A stretch of 47,219 bases of DNA, taken from Holophaga foetida DSM 6591. Its GTDB lineage: Bacteria > Acidobacteriota > Holophagae > Holophagales > Holophagaceae. Numbering within the stretch: the stretch's first letter is position 1; each line of letters starts with the position of its first letter. The notes below the pieces were generated by a model. It worked only from the letters and a program-made list of their open reading frames with translations. It searched no databases and was not told where the DNA came from. The translations under genes and the position numbers were made by a program. The stretch covers positions 3,099,371 through 3,146,589 of the forward strand of contig NZ_KI912268.1 of the NCBI RefSeq assembly GCF_000242615.2, in the 5' to 3' direction. Below are positions 24,139 to 33,158 of this stretch, in pieces.

Positions 24139-24159
24139 CAATTATCTAATTGGTGAATC

Positions 24160-24507
24160 ATGATTCTTCGCAAGGAATTCAGCTTCGAGGCGGGCCACTT
24201 CCTCTATAACCACCCTGCCAAGTGCCGGAACATGCACGGGCACAGCTACAGGCTCTTCGTTTCCATCGAAGGGCCCGTGGATTCCGAGACAGGCATGGTC
24301 ATCGACTTCGGGGATCTGGTGCGGATCGTCCAGGGAAGCGTGATCGAGAAGCTGGACCACCACTTCTTGAACGACATCATCCCCCTCTCGACCTCCGAGA
24401 ATATCTCGGTCTGGATCTGGCAGCAGCTCAAGCCGCTCCTTCCGGGCCTCTGCCAGCTGGAGCTCTTCGAGACCACCGGCAGTTGCGTGATCTACCGGGG
24501 CGAGTGA
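24160..24507 (+). CDS. queD: 6-carboxy-5,6,7,8-tetrahydropterin synthase (QueD / PTPS family)
   Basis: This 115-residue enzyme of the T-fold converts dihydroneopterin triphosphate to carboxytetrahydropterin in queuosine/preQ0 synthesis. Zinc ligands are seen as H13 in EAGHFL and the pair in MHGHSY, preceded by the catalytic Cys of KCRNMHGH. Further family motifs are VIDFGDL, DHHFLND and ELFETTGS. The length is typical of short bacterial QueD. No queC, queE or queF is next to it. I looked for a preQ1 riboswitch in the short leader and saw none. The next gene overlaps its stop (TGATG). Confidence 0.88.
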   Translation: MILRKEFSFEAGHFLYNHPAKCRNMHGHSYRLFVSIEGPVDSETGMVIDFGDLVRIVQGSVIEKLDHHFLNDIIPLSTSENISVWIWQQLKPLLPGLCQLELFETTGSCVIYRGE

Positions 24508-25010
24508 TGCGCCGGGCCTGGCTGGCTGTTCCGGCGCTCCTGCTGGTGGTTTCCTGCCACCGGCCGGATCTCGCGGCCTCCTATCGCCAGGCTGCTTCGC
24601 GGCTGAGCTTCCGCCTGGAACGGGTGGAGCCCCGGCTGGACATGGCCCTGCCTCTGGACCGCTCGAAACTGGTGGTTCGCATGGTCCTGCGGGTGGACAA
24701 CCCCAGTGATGTCCACTTCCATGCCCGGCGCATCGTCGGGGACCTGGGCTTTGAGGAGATGGGCCAGTTGCGCCGTGTGGGTTCGGTGGATCTCCCACAG
24801 GGGGTGGATCTGGCGCCCAGGGCCACCTCCCCCATGGTCCTGGACCTGACCTTCGCCTACGGCGATCTGCGCCGGAACTGGGCTCCCATCAGCCAAGTGG
24901 TGCATCAGGGGGACAAGGCCGTCTGGCGGCTGGAGGGCAAGGCAAGCCTGGATGCCTTCGGTATTCCGATCACGGTGCCCTTCCATACCCGCCATCAGCG
25001 GGCGCAGTGA
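24507..25010 (+). CDS. LEA type 2 / WHy-domain lipoprotein
   Basis: This 167-residue protein has a lipoprotein signal (MRRAWLAVPALLLVVSCHRPD, lipobox VVSC). A single beta-sandwich domain follows with the pattern LSFRLERVEPRLDMALPLDRSKLVVRMVLRVDNPSDVHFHARRIVGDL. The V-DNPS core matches LEA-2/WHy domains such as LEA14, whose bacterial members are usually small periplasmic lipoproteins of unclear stress-related role. The ATG overlaps the queD stop by one base, so they are co-translated, though no functional link is known. Confidence 0.7.
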   Translation: MRRAWLAVPALLLVVSCHRPDLAASYRQAASRLSFRLERVEPRLDMALPLDRSKLVVRMVLRVDNPSDVHFHARRIVGDLGFEEMGQLRRVGSVDLPQGVDLAPRATSPMVLDLTFAYGDLRRNWAPISQVVHQGDKAVWRLEGKASLDAFGIPITVPFHTRHQRAQ

Positions 25011-25084
25011 TCGGTGCGAGCTTTTCCGCCTCGGGCTATGATGGCTGTTGCGAACTTGAACTGACTTTTGCTCTGGAGTGAACC

Positions 25085-25660
25085 ATGACTGCCCATACCG
25101 TTGATTCGATCCTGGCCGAGACCAAGAAGCGCATGAAGACCTCGATCGAGACCCTGCGTCGGGAAATGGCCACTGTCCGCACCGGGCGGGCCAATCCCAG
25201 CATCCTGGACAGCATCCACGTCGAGTACTACGGCTCCGAGATGCCCCTCACGCAGCTTGCCTCCGTGAGCGTGCCCGAGTCCTCGACCCTGGTGATCCAG
25301 CCCTTCGACAAGAGCTCCATCAAGGCCATCGAGACCGCCATCCTCAAGAGTGAGCTGGGCCTGAATCCCGCCAACGATGGCAACGTCATCCGCCTGCCCA
25401 TCCCCGCCCTTACCGAGGAGCGCCGCAAGGAACTCACCAAGGTGGTCCACCGGATGGGCGAGGAGATCAAGACCGCCATCCGCAATGTCCGTCGGGACGC
25501 CAACGATGATGTGAAGAAGCTGGAGAAAGACAAGAACGCGGGGGTTTCCGAGGATGCCGCCAAGAAGACCCTCGATCAGATCCAGAAGCTCACGGACGAT
25601 TTCATCAAGGAGATCGACGAGACCGTGAAGCACAAGGATGCCGAGATCCTGAAGGTCTGA
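25085..25660 (+). CDS. frr: Ribosome recycling factor
   Basis: RRF, with EF-G, splits post-termination ribosomes. The 191-residue protein is slightly longer than the common 185. It shows the long helical bundle and hinge motifs: MKTSIETLRREMATVRTGRANPSILDSIHVEYYG, PLTQLASVSVPESSTLVIQPFD, LGLNPANDGNVIRLPIPALTEERRKEL and VRRDANDDVKKLEKD. GGAG 6 bp upstream of the ATG supports the start. The usual upstream partner pyrH is not present. Confidence 0.96.
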   Translation: MTAHTVDSILAETKKRMKTSIETLRREMATVRTGRANPSILDSIHVEYYGSEMPLTQLASVSVPESSTLVIQPFDKSSIKAIETAILKSELGLNPANDGNVIRLPIPALTEERRKELTKVVHRMGEEIKTAIRNVRRDANDDVKKLEKDKNAGVSEDAAKKTLDQIQKLTDDFIKEIDETVKHKDAEILKV

Positions 25661-25687
25661 AGCGAGTTCCCGGGTTATCTTAGGAGG

Positions 25688-25978
25688 ATGGCTCCAGTTC
25701 GTCAGCGCCCCTTCCTATGGGACTGCCTTCTCCGAGGGCTGCGTTTCTGTTACCTGATGTGGGGAGGGATGCTCCTGGGCAGCCTTGCTCTCTACAGCCG
25801 GTACCGACTTCCGGAATTCCTGTGGAACTGGCCCGATCTCGCCCGCTTCCTGATGGGGCCCTGGGGACGGGGGATGCTTCTGGGCATCGGCCTGGCCATG
25901 GCTCTGGGAGCCCTTCTGGAGGTCTGGGAACTGGTGGACCGCATGCTGGTGCGCTTCCTTCACGAATCCGATCACTGA
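25688..25978 (+). CDS. Small two-helix membrane protein, unknown
   Basis: This 96-residue protein is basic at the start and has two predicted membrane helices (about 19-37, LRFCYLMWGGMLLGSLALY, and 58-78, GMLLGIGLAMALGALLEVW). They are joined by a Trp/Pro-rich loop (PEFLWNWPDLARFLMGPWGRG). I do not recognise it. The ribosome-binding site TAGGAGG (25681-25687) directly abuts this ATG with no spacer, which is not optimal, so the true start may differ, but no better in-frame start is visible before the first helix. It lies between frr and pyrR on the same strand with short gaps, so an operon is likely. Confidence 0.55.
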   Translation: MAPVRQRPFLWDCLLRGLRFCYLMWGGMLLGSLALYSRYRLPEFLWNWPDLARFLMGPWGRGMLLGIGLAMALGALLEVWELVDRMLVRFLHESDH

Positions 25979-25990
25979 TGAGGAGCTCCC

Positions 25991-26527
25991 ATGACTGATG
26001 CCTGCCTGCTCGATGCGGAGCGTATGGAATCCCATCTCCAGCGTCTCTGCCGGGAGATTGCCGCTGCCTTCGGCACCGACCAGTCCTTGGCCCTGCTGGG
26101 GATCCGCAGTCGCGGTCTGCCCTTGGCGGAGCGCCTGGCCGTCAAGCTGGGTGCCATCCTGGGCCAGGAGGTGCCGGTGGGCGTTCTGGACATCACCCTC
26201 TACCGGGACGATCTCTCCGAGGGGGCCGGGGTTCCCCTGGTGCGCCCCACTGAGATCCCCTTCTCACTCAAGGGACGCACCGTGGTCCTGGTGGATGATG
26301 TGCTCTTCTCGGGCCGCACTATCCGCGCCGCCCTGGACGCCCTTCTGGATCACGGCCGTCCCAAGCGGGTCTGGCTGGCGGTCCTGGTGGATCGCGGGGG
26401 GCGCGAACTCCCCATCCAGGCGGATTTCCTGGGCCTGAAGCTGGATGTGGCCGACAATCAGCGGGTGTCCGTCAAGGTCCGGGAGATCGACGGAACCGAT
26501 GGGGTCTTCCTGGAAACGCGAGGTTGA
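25991..26527 (+). CDS. pyrR: Bifunctional pyr operon regulator / uracil phosphoribosyltransferase
   Basis: PyrR converts uracil plus PRPP to UMP and in many bacteria also binds pyr mRNA to cause attenuation. The 178-residue protein has the type I phosphoribosyltransferase fold and the PRPP-binding motif [13 protein letters not shown] at 98-110. Other family features are [27 protein letters not shown] and [18 protein letters not shown] at 25979-25984 precedes the ATG. It is followed one base later by pyrB, the typical pyrRB order. I did not find a clear PyrR-binding attenuator in the short upstream gap, so regulation here is open. Confidence 0.93.
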   Translation: MTDACLLDAERMESHLQRLCREIAAAFGTDQSLALLGIRSRGLPLAERLAVKLGAILGQEVPVGVLDITLYRDDLSEGAGVPLVRPTEIPFSLKGRTVVLVDDVLFSGRTIRAALDALLDHGRPKRVWLAVLVDRGGRELPIQADFLGLKLDVADNQRVSVKVREIDGTDGVFLETRG

Positions 26528-26528
26528 G

Positions 26529-27485
26529 ATGACACAGGAACGCTACACCTTCCCCCATCGCCACCTTCTGGGCATTGAGCCCCTGGAGCCCCGGGACATC
26601 CAGATGATCCTGGACCAGGCCCAGGCTTTCGAGGAAGTCTGCGACCGTCCCGAGATCAAGATCGTCCCGGCCCTGCGCAAGCGTCTGGTGGTGAACCTCT
26701 TCTTTGAGAACAGCACCCGCACCCGCAACAGCTTCGAGATCGCGGAGAAGCGGCTTTCGGCGGAGATCATCAACTTCTACCCTGACTCCAGCTCCCTCTC
26801 GAAGGGCGAGACTCTCATCGACACGGCCATGAACCTCCAGGCCATGCGTCCGGATCTCATCGTGATGCGCCACAGCGCCGCCGGGGCTCCGGTCATGCTG
26901 GCCCAGCACATCACCAAGGCCAGCATCGTGAACGCCGGAGATGGCGCGCGGGAACACCCCACCCAGGCCCTGCTGGATGCCTACACCCTGCGCAAGCACT
27001 TCGGCCGCCTGGAGGGCCTCAAGGTGGCCATCGTGGGGGATATCCGAAACAGCCGGGTGGTGCGCTCCAACCTGTGGCTCCTGACCAAGATGGGGGCCCA
27101 TGTCACCCTGGTGGGGCCACCCACCCTCCTCCCCCGGGAACTCCAGGCCACCTGGCCCGGCATCCACTGCACCAACGACTTTGATGCGATCATCCCGGAG
27201 ATGGACGCCATCATGATGCTGCGATGCCAGTTCGAACGGGGCACCGGGGCCTACATCCCGGGGCAGGGCGAGTACGTCCGCTACTACCAGCTCAACGCCG
27301 CGCGGATGCGCCGGGCCAAGCCCGAGGCGGTTGTTCTCCATCCCGGCCCCATGAACCGGGGCGTGGAGATCACCTCCGAAGTGGCAGACGGCCCCAATAG
27401 CGTGATCCTGGACCAGGTCACCAACGGTGTCCCGGTGCGGATGGCCGTGCTCTACCTGCTGAACAATGCTGCGATGGAGGCTTAG
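26529..27485 (+). CDS. pyrB: Aspartate carbamoyltransferase catalytic subunit
   Basis: ATCase joins carbamoyl phosphate and aspartate, the committed step of pyrimidine synthesis. The 318-residue protein has the carbamoyl-phosphate site [19 protein letters not shown] (STRTR at 62-66), SSSLSKGE for the mobile 80s loop, [14 protein letters not shown], a [16 protein letters not shown] segment, and the aspartate-site motif [11 protein letters not shown]. Length and motifs match the catalytic subunit. No regulatory pyrI follows. Its ATG is one base after the pyrR stop. It converges with the Uma2 gene, 3 bp apart. Confidence 0.96.
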   Translation: MTQERYTFPHRHLLGIEPLEPRDIQMILDQAQAFEEVCDRPEIKIVPALRKRLVVNLFFENSTRTRNSFEIAEKRLSAEIINFYPDSSSLSKGETLIDTAMNLQAMRPDLIVMRHSAAGAPVMLAQHITKASIVNAGDGAREHPTQALLDAYTLRKHFGRLEGLKVAIVGDIRNSRVVRSNLWLLTKMGAHVTLVGPPTLLPRELQATWPGIHCTNDFDAIIPEMDAIMMLRCQFERGTGAYIPGQGEYVRYYQLNAARMRRAKPEAVVLHPGPMNRGVEITSEVADGPNSVILDQVTNGVPVRMAVLYLLNNAAMEA

Positions 27486-27488
27486 GCC

Positions 27489-28058
27489 CTAGCCGAGTGG
27501 GACGGAAATCCGCCCGCTGAGGAGCGGCGCGAGCGATCCCCAGGTGATGCGGGCGGCCTCCTCGTAGCGCCCGTTCTGGAGGTGCAGCAGGATGCCCAGC
27601 TGCTGCTCGGGGTCCACGATCAGGTACTCGGGGACGCCTGCTGCCTCATAGGCCCACCGCTTGATGCTGTGATCCCTTGCGGCGGTGCTCGGGCTCAGGA
27701 TCTCCACAACCAGATCCGGAGCGCCTTCGACCCCCCGCTGCGTGATCTTCGCGGGATCGCAGACCACTACCAGATCCGGGACCACGACCCCCGTGGGCAG
27801 AAAGACGTCGATGGGTGCGGCGATGACCTGGCAGCTCCCGCCGCCGCAACGCTTCCTGTCCTCCCTCAGGGCCAAGTTGAGGTCCGTCACCAGTTCGGTC
27901 GCCACCCGCTGGTGTTCTGGGTTGGGGGAGGGCGTCATGTTGTAGGCTACGCCATCGAGGAGCTCCCACCGGCCTTCCCAGGTCTGCCAGTCGTCGAGGG
28001 TGTATCCGGTCTGTCTGGGCTGCGGGAGGTTCACCGGGAACTCCTTCGAGGCGATCAC
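27489..28058 (-). CDS. Uma2 family (DUF820) putative endonuclease
   Basis: This 189-residue protein has the Uma2 restriction-endonuclease-like fold: YTLDDWQTWEG, WELLDGVAYNMTPSPNPEHQRV, VVPDLVVVCDPAKI, then the PD-(D/E)XK-type core APDLVVEILSPSTAARDHSIKRWAYEAAGVPEYLIVDPEQQ. Catalytic-type D and E-I-L residues are present. These genes are common, often multi-copy and transferred, in cyanobacteria, Acidobacteriota and others, and no physiological role is settled. The start is a GTG at 28058 with a purine-rich AGGATAGGG upstream. It has no evident link to pyrB or the ferredoxin. Confidence 0.8.
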   Translation of the reverse strand: MIASKEFPVNLPQPRQTGYTLDDWQTWEGRWELLDGVAYNMTPSPNPEHQRVATELVTDLNLALREDRKRCGGGSCQVIAAPIDVFLPTGVVVPDLVVVCDPAKITQRGVEGAPDLVVEILSPSTAARDHSIKRWAYEAAGVPEYLIVDPEQQLGILLHLQNGRYEEAARITWGSLAPLLSGRISVPLG

Positions 28059-28104
28059 GGCCCTATCCTGACACCCCTTGGAACCCCATGGAAGGTGCCG
28101 TGCC

Positions 28105-28137
28105 CAAAAAGAAAGGACCCGGTCGCCCGGGTCCTTT
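28105..28137 (-). terminator. Terminator of the ferredoxin gene (possibly bidirectional)
   Basis: An 11-bp perfect stem (28112-28122 with 28127-28137) has T-rich tails on both strands: CTTTTTGGG after it on the minus strand and TTTTCTTCT on the plus strand. It lies 20 bp beyond the ferredoxin stop. Confidence 0.85.
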
Positions 28138-28157
28138 TCTTCTGAAACGCTCCTGCC

Positions 28158-28328
28158 TTAGGCGGGGGAGATGGCGCTGGTGGGGCAGACGCTGACGCAG
28201 GCGCCGCAATCGACACAGGTGTCGGCGTTGATGACGTAGGCAGAAGGTCCCTCGGTGATGGCCTCGACGGGGCACTCGGAAGCGCAAGCGCCGCAGGAAA
28301 CACAGGCGTCGGAAATCTGGTGAGCCAT
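28158..28328 (-). CDS. 2[4Fe-4S] ferredoxin
   Basis: This 56-residue clostridial-type ferredoxin has two complete cluster motifs, CVSCGACASECP and CVDCGACVSVCP (CxxCxxCxxxCP twice). It is a soluble low-potential electron carrier of the kind used by anaerobic or facultative metabolism (pyruvate:ferredoxin oxidoreductase, hydrogenases). GAGGT upstream of the ATG fits a ribosome-binding site. It stands alone with its own terminator and shares a divergent control region of about 150 bp with gpmI. Confidence 0.93.
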   Translation of the reverse strand: MAHQISDACVSCGACASECPVEAITEGPSAYVINADTCVDCGACVSVCPTSAISPA

Positions 28329-28484
28329 GACATACCTCAGAAATAATAGGTGGCCCCAGTGGGGCGAGGTGGTGGTTGCTGGTTCTTCCGGGATGGAGGA
28401 ACCCAATCCTGGTGCCCGATAGAATATCCTGGTTTTTGCGCGGCGTCATGCGCGGTTGAAACGCGTCATACCAGAGAGGTGTCC

Positions 28485-30008
28485 ATGATCCCAGGCCCCA
28501 TCACGCTTCTCATCCTGGATGGATTCGGGGATGGCCCCAGGAATGCCTTCGATGCGCCTTACGTGGCGGGGATGCCTCACTTCAACGACCTGCGCCGCCG
28601 CTACGCCGCCACCCAGCTCCTCACCAGCGGCGAGGCCGTGGGCCTCCCCGAGGGCCAGTTCGGCAACTCCGAGGTCGGCCACATGAACCTGGGGGCCGGT
28701 CGGGTGGTCTGGCAGGAGCTGACCCGCATCGACGCGGCCATCAAAAAGGGCAGCTTCCGAGAGAACGAGGCCATGGCCTACCTCCTGCGGAATCTCAAGA
28801 CCACCGGGGGGCGGCTCCATCTCATGGGTCTGGTGTCCGATGGTGGCGTTCACAGCCACCAGAACCACTTGGTTGCCCTGGCCCAGTGGGCCCAGGCCGA
28901 GGGGGTCCCCACCACCATCCATGCCTACCTGGACGGTCGGGATACGGAGCAGAAGAGCGCCGATGGCTACCTCCAGTGGCTCGGCTTCCAGCTCCGGAAC
29001 TGCCCCCTGGTGAAGATCGGCTCCCTCTGCGGCCGCTACGTGGCCATGGACCGGGACAACCGCTGGGAGCGGGTTGAGCGCGCATGGAAGATGCTGGTGG
29101 ACGGCGTGGCCGAGTACGAAGCCGACGATGCCCTGGCGGGGATCAACGCCGCCTACGAACGGGGCGAGACCGACGAGTTCGTGGGCCCCACCCGGCTTCC
29201 GGATTTCCATCCCATCCAGGACGGGGACGGGGTCATCTTCTTCAACTTCCGGGCCGATCGCGCCCGCCAGCTCTGCCACGCCCTGGTCCACCCCGACTTC
29301 GTGGGGTTCCAGCCCGCGCACCGGCCCAAGGTCAAGCTTGTGACCTTCACCCAGTACGACCGGGAGCTGGAGCCCTACGTTGCGGTGGCCTATCCCCCCC
29401 AGAATCTCACCAACATCCTGGGCGAGGTGGTGGCGCAGCGTGGCCTCAAGCAGCTCCGCACTGCTGAGACCGAGAAGTATGCCCATGTGACCTACTTCTT
29501 CAGCGGGGGCCGGGAAGAGACTTTCGCGGGCGAGGATCGGATCCTGGTGCCCTCGCCGAAGGTCGCGACCTACGATCTCCAGCCGGAGATGAGCGCCCAT
29601 CTGGTGACCCGTGGCCTGGTGCAGGCTATCAAGGAGGGGCAGCACCAGCTCCTGGTCTGCAACCTCGCCAACCCCGATATGGTGGGGCATACCGGCGACC
29701 TGGGCGCCGCCACCAGTGCCTGCGCCGTGGTGGACGACGCCGTCCGCCAGATCGCACAGGCTGTTCTGGAGCGGAAGGGCGCCCTCTTCATCACCGCCGA
29801 CCACGGGAACTGCGAGTGCATGCGGGACGAGAAGGGAAACCCCCACACCGCCCATACCCTCAGCCCCGTGCCTGCCGTGCTCGTCGCCGAAGGCTTCGAG
29901 GCGCGCCAGCTCCGATCTGGGGGTGCCCTTTGCGACGTGGCGCCCACACTGCTCAAACTCATGGGCATCGAGCAGCCGGTGGAGATGGAGGGCGTGAGCC
30001 TCTTCTGA
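28485..30008 (+). CDS. gpmI: 2,3-bisphosphoglycerate-independent phosphoglycerate mutase
   Basis: iPGM interconverts 3- and 2-phosphoglycerate in glycolysis using a phosphoserine intermediate and two Mn ions. The 507-residue protein is of normal length. The first metal aspartate is in LLILDGFGDG (D12), and the nucleophile is S62 in QFGNSEVGHMNLGAGR. The substrate-binding domain has LVSDGGVHSH and LDGRDTEQKSA, and the metal sites return in NLANPDMVGHTG and ITADHGNCE. The frame is open further upstream, but ATG 28485 with GAGAGGT 6 bp before it begins at the family N-terminus. Confidence 0.96.
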   Translation: MIPGPITLLILDGFGDGPRNAFDAPYVAGMPHFNDLRRRYAATQLLTSGEAVGLPEGQFGNSEVGHMNLGAGRVVWQELTRIDAAIKKGSFRENEAMAYLLRNLKTTGGRLHLMGLVSDGGVHSHQNHLVALAQWAQAEGVPTTIHAYLDGRDTEQKSADGYLQWLGFQLRNCPLVKIGSLCGRYVAMDRDNRWERVERAWKMLVDGVAEYEADDALAGINAAYERGETDEFVGPTRLPDFHPIQDGDGVIFFNFRADRARQLCHALVHPDFVGFQPAHRPKVKLVTFTQYDRELEPYVAVAYPPQNLTNILGEVVAQRGLKQLRTAETEKYAHVTYFFSGGREETFAGEDRILVPSPKVATYDLQPEMSAHLVTRGLVQAIKEGQHQLLVCNLANPDMVGHTGDLGAATSACAVVDDAVRQIAQAVLERKGALFITADHGNCECMRDEKGNPHTAHTLSPVPAVLVAEGFEARQLRSGGALCDVAPTLLKLMGIEQPVEMEGVSLF

Positions 30009-30044
30009 GGGGAGCGGCAGACCTTGAGGCCTGGGCCATCGTAA

Positions 30045-30059
30045 TGGCGGGGAATTTGC
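30045..30059 (+). promoter_or_regulatory. Candidate sigma-54 promoter
   Basis: TGGCGG, five bases, then TTGC reproduces the -24/-12 arrangement (GG and GC spaced correctly) of RpoN promoters. Transcription would start near 30071, about 30 nt before the start codon of the serine-rich protein gene at 30102. No activator-binding site was identified. Confidence 0.45.
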
Positions 30060-30101
30060 CTGTTCCTGGCCTTGGTCTGCATTGGTTGCCCAGGAGCCCC
30101 C

Positions 30102-30563
30102 ATGAGCGTCAATTCGGTTGATTCGAACAGCATCTCGAGCATTGGCAATCTCCTCCTCCAGCAACTGCTGGCTGAAGAGGGAAGCTCGCAGAGCGCAAGC
30201 GGCCTCTCCGGTGTCCTCGGGGATGTTGTCTCCATCTCCTCGACGGCACAGGAGCTTGCCCAGGCTCCTGATTCCGTGACCGAAGCCATGGCCGACCTCT
30301 TTTCCGGGCAGGAGGATGTCGCGGGGGATATCACCGAACTGACAAGCTACTTCCAGGATAATCCCCAGAGTCTGGTCAATGTCCTGAGCAGCCTGAAGAG
30401 TGGAACCAGCACTTACAACGCGTCGGGCATCCTCGCCAGCAGCTCGGATCACAAGTCCCTGCTCTCCGCCCTTCTTTCAGCCCAAAGCCAGAATTCTCTG
30501 CTCGATTTTCTTGGTGATTCGGGGAGCGGGTCCAGTTCCAGCACCCTCTCGCTCTTTGGTTAG
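30102..30563 (+). CDS. Serine-rich hypothetical protein
   Basis: This 153-residue protein is not recognised. It has no signal peptide or membrane helix and is rich in Ser, Leu, Gly and acidic residues. The start reads MSVNSVDSNSISSIGNLLLQQLLAEEG, and the tail is GSGSSSSTLSLFG. The alternating helical and flexible Ser-rich segments recall secreted or surface-appendage-associated proteins such as flagellar hook-associated or type III substrates, but this is only a resemblance. AGGAG at 30092-30096 supports the ATG. The upstream sigma-54-like promoter is a further clue that expression is conditional. It converges with the MFS gene 12 bp later. Confidence 0.55.
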   Translation: MSVNSVDSNSISSIGNLLLQQLLAEEGSSQSASGLSGVLGDVVSISSTAQELAQAPDSVTEAMADLFSGQEDVAGDITELTSYFQDNPQSLVNVLSSLKSGTSTYNASGILASSSDHKSLLSALLSAQSQNSLLDFLGDSGSGSSSSTLSLFG

Positions 30564-30575
30564 GCATTTACTGCC

Positions 30576-31795
30576 CTACTTTGCGTCCATCCGGTCCAGC
30601 TTCCTGAGCTCCGGCACCAGTTTCGCTGTGGCCGCCACCACCCCCAGGGTCATGAATCCCCCGAAGATGACGCTGGGCACCAGGCCCATGAGCTTGGCGA
30701 CGAGGCCGGATTCGAAGGCGCCCAGTTCGTTGCTGGAGCCGATGAAGAAGCTGTTCACGGCCGATACCCGGCCCATCATGCCCTGTGGTGTGAAGCTCTG
30801 CACCAGGGTGGCCCGCAGGACCACGCTCACGTTATCGAAGGCGCCGGAGAGCGCCAGGATGGCCAGGGAAAGGGCGAAGCTCCGGGAGAGGGCGAAGGCG
30901 ATCCAGCAGGCCCCGAAGGCGGCCACGAACCACAGGAGGGTGCGTCCCGCCCGTCGCATGGGAGGGAGGAAGGCCAGGGCCAGGCTCATGGCGACGGAGC
31001 CCACCGCTGGCGCTGCGCGAAGGATGCCGAGGCCCTCAGGACCGGTTCTGAGGATGTCAGAGGCGAAGACCGGCAGGAGTGCCACGGCACCGCCGAAGAG
31101 CACAGCGAAGAGATCCAGGGAAAGGGCCCCCAGGATGAGCTTCCGTTCAAAGACGAAATGCAGGCCCTCCGAAAGGCTCTGGAACAAGGTTCCGGTCGCA
31201 GGGGTATGGCGGGGCCTGGGCTTCAGTCGCATCAGGAACGCGAAGCCCAGGACCATCAGGCAGGCCTCCACTCCATAGGCCAGGCCAGCGCTGCCGAAAC
31301 CGAAGAGCAGACCCCCCAGGGCGGGGCCGAGCACCATGGCCAGATGGCCCAGGGAACTGCGCCAGGTGGCGGCGTTCTGATAGGCCTCCCGGGGGATCAG
31401 TTCCGTCCCCAGGGCTTGGGAGGCGGGGCGATAGAAGGCGCGTCCCAGACCCGCGAGGGCCTGGATCGCATAGAAGGGCAGGGCGCTGGCCGGGGCTCCC
31501 AGGTTGTAAGCGAAGAGCAGGACGGCGCAGAGCAGCAGCAGGGCCGTGGCCCCCAGGGAGAGCCCTCGGCGGTCCCTGCGGTCGGCGGCGTAGCCCCCCA
31601 CCAGGGTGAGACACAGGAAGGGGATGGCCTCGGACAGCCCCACCAAGCCCAGGGAAAGGGGGTCGTGGGTGATGGCATAGACCTGCCAACCCATGACGAC
31701 GGTCTGGATCTGAGTTGCCATGAAGACAGCCGTTGTGCCAAGCAGGAAGCAGCGGAATTCGGCGTATCGGAGGGACTGGAAGGGGTCGTGGCGGC

Positions 31796-31799
<4 letters not shown>
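30576..31799 (-). CDS. MFS transporter (EntS/MFS_3-like exporter)
   Basis: This 407-residue inner-membrane protein has about 12 predicted helices. It starts PFQSLRYAEFRCFLLGTTAVFMATQIQTVVMGWQVYAITHDPLSLGLVGL, a common beginning of the enterobactin-exporter-like MFS group, and has the loop GGYAADRRDRRGL after helix 2. The GTG start shares bases with the TGA of the MacB-type permease gene (GTGA, 31796-31799), so it is translated with it. It is therefore part of an export cluster. The cargo is unknown. Confidence 0.85.
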
Positions 31800-33022
<1,223 letters not shown>

Positions 33023-33032
33023 GGTTGCGCTC

Positions 33033-33158
33033 CTAGTGTGGTGTCCCGTTGAAATGCGAACCATTGAAAGCGGCTCTGACACCACACTTGGCGGGGGTTT
33101 GGGGGCACGGCAGTGCCCCCAAGGGGGTGGTCCCAGTTATTCAGGGCCACCACACTAG
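33033..33158. repeat. Small inverted-repeat element between adaptor and permease genes
   Basis: CTAGTGTGGTG at 33033-33043 is the exact reverse complement of 33148-33158. A third inverted match, GACACCACACT, lies at 33079-33089, so 33036-33089 also forms its own 11-bp-stem palindrome. A further hairpin of G and C runs lies at 33100-33122. The right end provides the TAG stop of the adaptor gene. It looks like a MITE- or REP-like insertion or a deletion scar. No gene lies within. Confidence 0.6.

Noticed and set aside
24085..24159. Possible preQ1 riboswitch upstream of queD
   Set aside because: The gap is filled by an intrinsic terminator of the preceding gene, and the characteristic preQ1 aptamer elements are not visible.
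28446..30452. 668-codon minus-strand open frame across gpmI
   Set aside because: Antisense to a clearly recognised enzyme; composition and lack of motifs mark it as a shadow.
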